Shown here: positions 48,981-51,550 of the stretch, piece by piece
Layout: each line of letters starts with the position of its first letter
How positions within the stretch are numbered: position 1 is the stretch's first letter
Assembly (NCBI GenBank): GCA_944326355.1
Contig: CALVDO010000016.1
Span: 1-51,550, forward strand
DNA from: an uncultured Bacteroidales bacterium
GTDB taxonomy: Bacteria > Bacteroidota > Bacteroidia > Bacteroidales > UBA932
Reading direction: 5' to 3'
Length of the DNA stretch: 51,550 bases
The notes under the pieces: generated by a model
The model's database searches: none
What the model saw: only the letters and a program-made list of their open reading frames with translations
What the model was told of the DNA's origin: nothing
Made by a program: the position numbers and the translations under genes

Positions 48981-49760
48981 ATGAAACACCATAGAATAAC
49001 ATGTGCTATAATGGCCGTCGTCTCCTTAATGACGGCGGCTTTTTCTTCAGTGCCGGCCCAGGCCGCAGTGAAGAGCTACAGGGTGCGGGTCGTGAAGGAA
49101 TATCCGCATGACGTCACTTCCTATACGCAGGGGCTCTTCTTCCGTGACGGTCAGATGTATGAGAGCACCGGGCAGTACGGCTCGTCCACTTTCCGCAAGG
49201 TGGATCTGGAGACAGGCAGGCCGTTGAGGAAGCTCGCTTTCGACGAAAGATATTTCGTCGAGGGGTCGGTGTGCCTCGGGGACGACCTCTACATCCTGAC
49301 CTGGAGCAGCCGCGTGGCGTTCATCTATGACGCCTCCACGCTGACCTACAAGGCCACGAAATCCTATCCGAGGGAGGGCTGGGGTCTGACGACCGACGGC
49401 AGTCAGCTCATTGCGAGCGACGGATCGGCCTCGCTCTACTTCATGACTTCGGATCTGAGGGTCACCAGAAGACTCACAGTGAAGCTTTCCGGCCGTCCGA
49501 TGCGTTTCCTCAATGAACTTGAATACATCGACGGGAAAATCTGGGCCAACGTCTACACCAGCGACCTCATCCTCATCATCAATCCCGACACAGGCAATGT
49601 CGAGGCAACGGTAGACTGCAGCGGACTTCTTCCGGATTCGCTCCGCGGCCCTGATACAGATGTGCTCAACGGCATAGCATTCGACCCCTCCACCGGAAAA
49701 ATCTATCTCACCGGCAAGAACTGGCCCCGGCTCTACGAGGTGCGCATCGAGGAGAAATGA
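48981..49760 (+). CDS. Glutaminyl-peptide cyclotransferase (plant/bacterial type)
   Basis: Exported five-blade beta-propeller enzyme that converts N-terminal Gln to pyroglutamate. The 259-aa protein starts with a signal peptide (cleavage near PAQAAV). Family motifs are EYPHDVTSYTQGLFFRDG near 41-58, YESTGQYGSSTFRKVDLETG near 62-81, FVEGSVC near 93-99, EGWGLTTDG near 132-140, LNELEYIDGKIWANVY near 178-193 and VLNGIAFDP near 235-243, all typical of the glutamine cyclotransferase family. It probably protects exported or surface proteins that begin with Gln after cleavage. It is 20 bp after pyrG. Confidence 0.9.
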   Translation: MKHHRITCAIMAVVSLMTAAFSSVPAQAAVKSYRVRVVKEYPHDVTSYTQGLFFRDGQMYESTGQYGSSTFRKVDLETGRPLRKLAFDERYFVEGSVCLGDDLYILTWSSRVAFIYDASTLTYKATKSYPREGWGLTTDGSQLIASDGSASLYFMTSDLRVTRRLTVKLSGRPMRFLNELEYIDGKIWANVYTSDLILIINPDTGNVEATVDCSGLLPDSLRGPDTDVLNGIAFDPSTGKIYLTGKNWPRLYEVRIEEK

Positions 49761-49791
49761 TGGGGCATCTTCATGATCGTGAGCGACCTCA

Positions 49792-50880
49792 ATGGATGAC
49801 GACAAGACATATTTCTTCCGTCCGAGAGTAGGAAAGTATTATCAGGACGGTTTCAACGGCCACAGGACACTTGTGCTCGGACAGTATCTCTATTGCTGGC
49901 GACAAGAGTGCGCCTATCGGGAAATGTGTACAGTTCAGGGCCTTTCTCGTCAGCTGGATCTGTTGTGTCCTCTGTATTCCGATAAGGATGACAGGGAATA
50001 TTACCGCCTGTCCAACAGCAATCTCATTGAGGTCGATTCATATATCGAAGGTGAAGACTATTCGGCGTTCAGCGCCTTCACGCATCGTATGCTAGGGTTG
50101 AGGGAGCATCTTTCCCCGTCAGTGAGGGCCGGCTTGTGGGACAGAGTGGCATTCTATAACTATGTCCAGCACTATTTCCCCGACCCTGAAGTGTTTGAAT
50201 ATGATGTGCGGAAGGCGTTGCTTGACAGGTATTTCCAAGCCTTTGCCTGTGTGTTGGATGAGCTGCGTCCTGAGGTAATCTATGTCTGGGGCGACGCGCT
50301 GAAGAGAATCCTCGTGGAAAGGAGCAGTGAGCTGAACAATGCGGAACTCGAGTGCGTGAGGCAGTTCGATGCCGGCTTTGTCTCTGTCTGGATTTTCACG
50401 GCGGGGTATGACGGCGGGAAGCCCCTACCGGATATGCGGGAGCTCTACTTTGCGGGAAATGACTTTCGCTCGGAAGCTTTGGCGGCAGGGCAGCAGTCGC
50501 CAGCCCCACAGAGGAGGAAAAAGCAGAAGCGGTGGTTCATCACTTATCTTTCGGGACATCCGGCCCTGAGAGGAAAGCTTGACATTGAGACGGATGTTGC
50601 CGCAATGGCGCAGGAACTTTGGTCTGCGCAGGGCGAGGGTGTTATCAGAGTGGACATCGGTCCAGAGGGAGCGGAGGAGATTATTTGTCTGGATCCTGAT
50701 GGGAAGTCCGTCATTGATTTGATAGACAGGCTGTATGATATTGTATCTCACGGAACCGGCACCTTTGCCGGTCTGCTGAAGTATGCCGACATCACAGCCC
50801 TGCTCGGAGTACAGCCAGCGAATCTCTACCAGAAGCTGCACAGGTTTCGTTCCGGCAGGAGGAGCAGCCGGAAGAAATAG
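49792..50880 (+). CDS. Unknown protein with a uracil-DNA-glycosylase-like N-terminal region
   Basis: A 362-aa soluble protein that I do not firmly recognise. Residues about 20-190 have the order of blocks seen in the uracil-DNA glycosylase-like fold: GHRTLVLGQYLYC near 23-35, a Cys-rich stretch (C35, C40, C46), an FTHRMLG segment near 96-102, LWDRVAFYNYVQHY near 115-128 and PEVIYVWGDAL near 162-172. The C-terminal half (about 250-362) contains a DIETDVAAMAQELW segment and a helix-turn-helix-like ALLGVQPANLYQKLHRF near 334-350 with a basic tail. Codon choice (more TTG and CCC) differs from neighbours, which hints at transfer. It starts 31 bp after the cyclase gene. The fold call is inference. 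Confidence 0.6.
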   Translation: MDDDKTYFFRPRVGKYYQDGFNGHRTLVLGQYLYCWRQECAYREMCTVQGLSRQLDLLCPLYSDKDDREYYRLSNSNLIEVDSYIEGEDYSAFSAFTHRMLGLREHLSPSVRAGLWDRVAFYNYVQHYFPDPEVFEYDVRKALLDRYFQAFACVLDELRPEVIYVWGDALKRILVERSSELNNAELECVRQFDAGFVSVWIFTAGYDGGKPLPDMRELYFAGNDFRSEALAAGQQSPAPQRRKKQKRWFITYLSGHPALRGKLDIETDVAAMAQELWSAQGEGVIRVDIGPEGAEEIICLDPDGKSVIDLIDRLYDIVSHGTGTFAGLLKYADITALLGVQPANLYQKLHRFRSGRRSSRKK

Positions 50881-50933
50881 GTCATCCGGTGATGAAATTG
50901 TGATATTTTTGCTTGTATCTGTCTGGAAACCAG

Positions 50934-50960
50934 TCGCATGATTCTTATTTGCGATTTTTT
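50934..50960 (+). terminator. Weak terminator after the unknown gene
   Basis: TCGCA (50934-50938) pairs with TGCGA (50950-50954) and is followed by six T residues. The stem is short. Confidence 0.4.
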
Positions 50961-51045
50961 ATTCTTTCCGCTTCCTGCAATTATTATATTTGTAAATCTT
51001 CATGCGTCAGAGATGTGTGACAAAGTAAGAAAAGTGGTACGCACC

Positions 51046-51075
51046 TTTGCGGAATGGAAATTTTCATTAAATTTG
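51046..51075 (+). promoter_or_regulatory. Promoter of the candidate small RNA
   Basis: TTTG (51046-51049), an 18-bp spacer and TAAATTTG (51068-51075). Predicted start near 51082. A second -7-like box, TATATTTG, lies at 50985-50992. Confidence 0.5.
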
Positions 51076-51081
51076 TAGACG

Positions 51082-51320
51082 CTTGGCCTTAAGGCCGGAA
51101 AATGAAAATACTGACTGTGAATCTTCGGATTCCCTTTGACGACAAAACCGCCAATTTTGTGTCCGTCTCGGCTTTTTGAGCCGTGCGGCAGTAGAGAAGG
51201 GGACAAGAAGCACAGTCCGCATATCCGTAAGGGTGCGGACTGCTTGTCTTGCCATATCTCTACGTGGTGCTTGGCGGTACCTGTCGTTAATATGGATGAC
51301 GGCGGTGCCGCACTTTTTTT
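51082..51320 (+). ncRNA. Candidate structured small RNA of about 240 nt
   Basis: The unit has a promoter (51046-51075), a perfect 12-bp palindrome at its predicted 5' end (51085-51096), a strong 9-bp hairpin CAGTCCGCA/TGCGGACTG (51213-51221, 51234-51242) that can be extended by ACAAG/CTTGT, and an intrinsic terminator at 51274-51320. It contains a 25-codon ORF (51102-51179, MKILTVNLRIPF at its start) without a Shine-Dalgarno, so a small protein or a leader peptide is an alternative. I recognise no known RNA family. Independent small RNA is inferred from the promoter-hairpin-terminator layout only. Confidence 0.4.
51274..51320 (+). terminator. Intrinsic terminator of the candidate small RNA
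   Basis: GCGGTACC (51274-51281) pairs with GGTGCCGC (51304-51311, one G-U pair) and seven T residues follow at 51314-51320. Confidence 0.6.
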
Positions 51321-51404
51321 GTGCCAGGAATTAAACTGATAACACATAATTATGAAACTGATTGTTGTCTTTGAGAAATGATTTTAAATTGATTTCTGAA
51401 TACG

Positions 51405-51550
51405 ATGAAGACATTTGTTTCGTGGCTGATAGCCAATTTTGAAATAATGACGACTGTACTGCTGTGCATCGTCTTCGGAATCCTTTTCGCCGTCGGGATT
51501 GATTCTTTTGTCTTCACGGCGCAGGAGAAATGGGGGCTCATCGGTGTCGC
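51405..51550 (+). CDS. Membrane protein, partial (cut by window end)
   Basis: An ATG at 51405 opens a frame with no stop to the end of the window (48 codons). It begins MKTFVSWLIANFEIMTTVLL and contains one clear membrane helix (about 15-34, TTVLLCIVFGILFAVGI) ending near an FVFTAQEKWGLIGV segment. The rest is missing, so no family can be assigned. A one-mismatch -7 box (TGTCTTTG) lies at 51366-51373. It is downstream of the candidate small RNA terminator. Confidence 0.6.
   Translation, partial: MKTFVSWLIANFEIMTTVLLCIVFGILFAVGIDSFVFTAQEKWGLIGV

Larger units (their letters stand above)
50881..51404. other. Non-coding stretch with promoter-like elements and hairpins
   Basis: No convincing gene is seen in these 524 bp, though AT-richer than the flanks. 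They hold a weak terminator (50934-50960), three -7-like boxes (TATTTTTG at 50904-50911, TATATTTG at 50985-50992, TAAATTTG at 51068-51075), a 12-bp palindrome GGCCTTAAGGCC (51085-51096) and a candidate small RNA unit described separately. A 115-aa minus-strand ORF (51000-51347) has no recognisable domain and crosses these elements, so I do not call it. Confidence 0.6.

Noticed and set aside
51000..51347. 115-codon minus-strand ORF in the non-coding stretch
   Set aside because: No domain, atypical composition, and it spans the promoter, hairpins and terminator of the opposite strand.
50881..51550. Retron or toxin-antitoxin locus
   Set aside because: A structured non-coding unit next to an orphan gene made me consider this, but there is no reverse transcriptase and no small toxin/antitoxin pair in the window.
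1..51550. Insertion sequences, prophage or integrative element
   Set aside because: No transposase, integrase, relaxase or phage structural gene was seen, and no long terminal inverted or direct repeats flank any segment.

Overview
The window looks like chromosome of a fairly GC-rich member of the Bacteroidales. An Alistipes/Rikenellaceae-like relative is my best guess, but this is inference. The evidence is: (i) repeated Bacteroidetes-type promoters (-33 TTG/TTTG, 18-20 bp spacer, -7 TAnnTTTG) in front of genes and almost no Shine-Dalgarno sequences; (ii) families typical of the phylum (GSCFA, DUF4301, DUF5606, PUR-type DUF3276, long NusB, long glutamine-dependent NadE, deoxyhypusine-synthase-like protein, membrane-bound AraC regulator); (iii) an RNase P RNA and a probable 6S RNA. 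I see no insertion sequence, prophage, CRISPR array, rRNA or tRNA.

Layout. 1-4740: exopolysaccharide operon on the minus strand (WecA/TagO-like initiating transferase, Wza exporter, Wzc tyrosine kinase) with a long leader. 4870-6465: YebC and a TPR protein, divergent from recF. 6485-10750: recF, DUF721 (DciA-like), pdxB, DUF4301. 10800-12480: small lipoprotein convergent with an AraC-type membrane regulator. 12660-15000: deoxyhypusine-synthase-like gene divergent from lysA. 15060-16394: ffh. 16530-18671: ABC ATPase/permease/YtrA-type GntR operon with a likely operator at its promoter. 18730-23714: GSCFA protein, outer-membrane protein, nitrilase-family amidase, UshA-like nucleotidase lipoprotein. 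23815-28204: zapB-like, zapA, 6S RNA, rny, dsbD. 28272-30972: four-gene 2-oxoacid:ferredoxin oxidoreductase. 31061-35814: aquaporin; amidohydrolase, purine nucleoside phosphorylase and GH43 glycosidase. 35825-38516: NadE and PUR protein, divergent from nusB. 38539-43527: nusB, yajC, ybbR, coaE, DUF5606, rimO. 43613-44551: lipoprotein. 44653-44998: rnpB. 45061-47117: old-yellow-enzyme reductase plus a steroid 5-alpha-reductase homologue. 47236-50880: pyrG, glutaminyl cyclase, unknown protein. 50881-51550: non-coding stretch with a candidate small RNA, then a truncated membrane-protein gene.

Most of the window is housekeeping. The most interesting parts are: the two-gene cassette 45061-47117, which resembles the 5-alpha-/5-beta-reductase pairs of gut Bacteroidales that transform 3-oxo-delta4 bile acids and steroids; the promoter/hairpins/terminator unit at 51046-51320; the unrecognised uracil-DNA-glycosylase-like protein before it; the recF-DUF721 junction, where one TGA separates two genes in one open frame across a 15-bp repeat; and the candidate YtrA-type operator at 18617-18640. 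Functions come from reading motifs by eye; no database search was possible.
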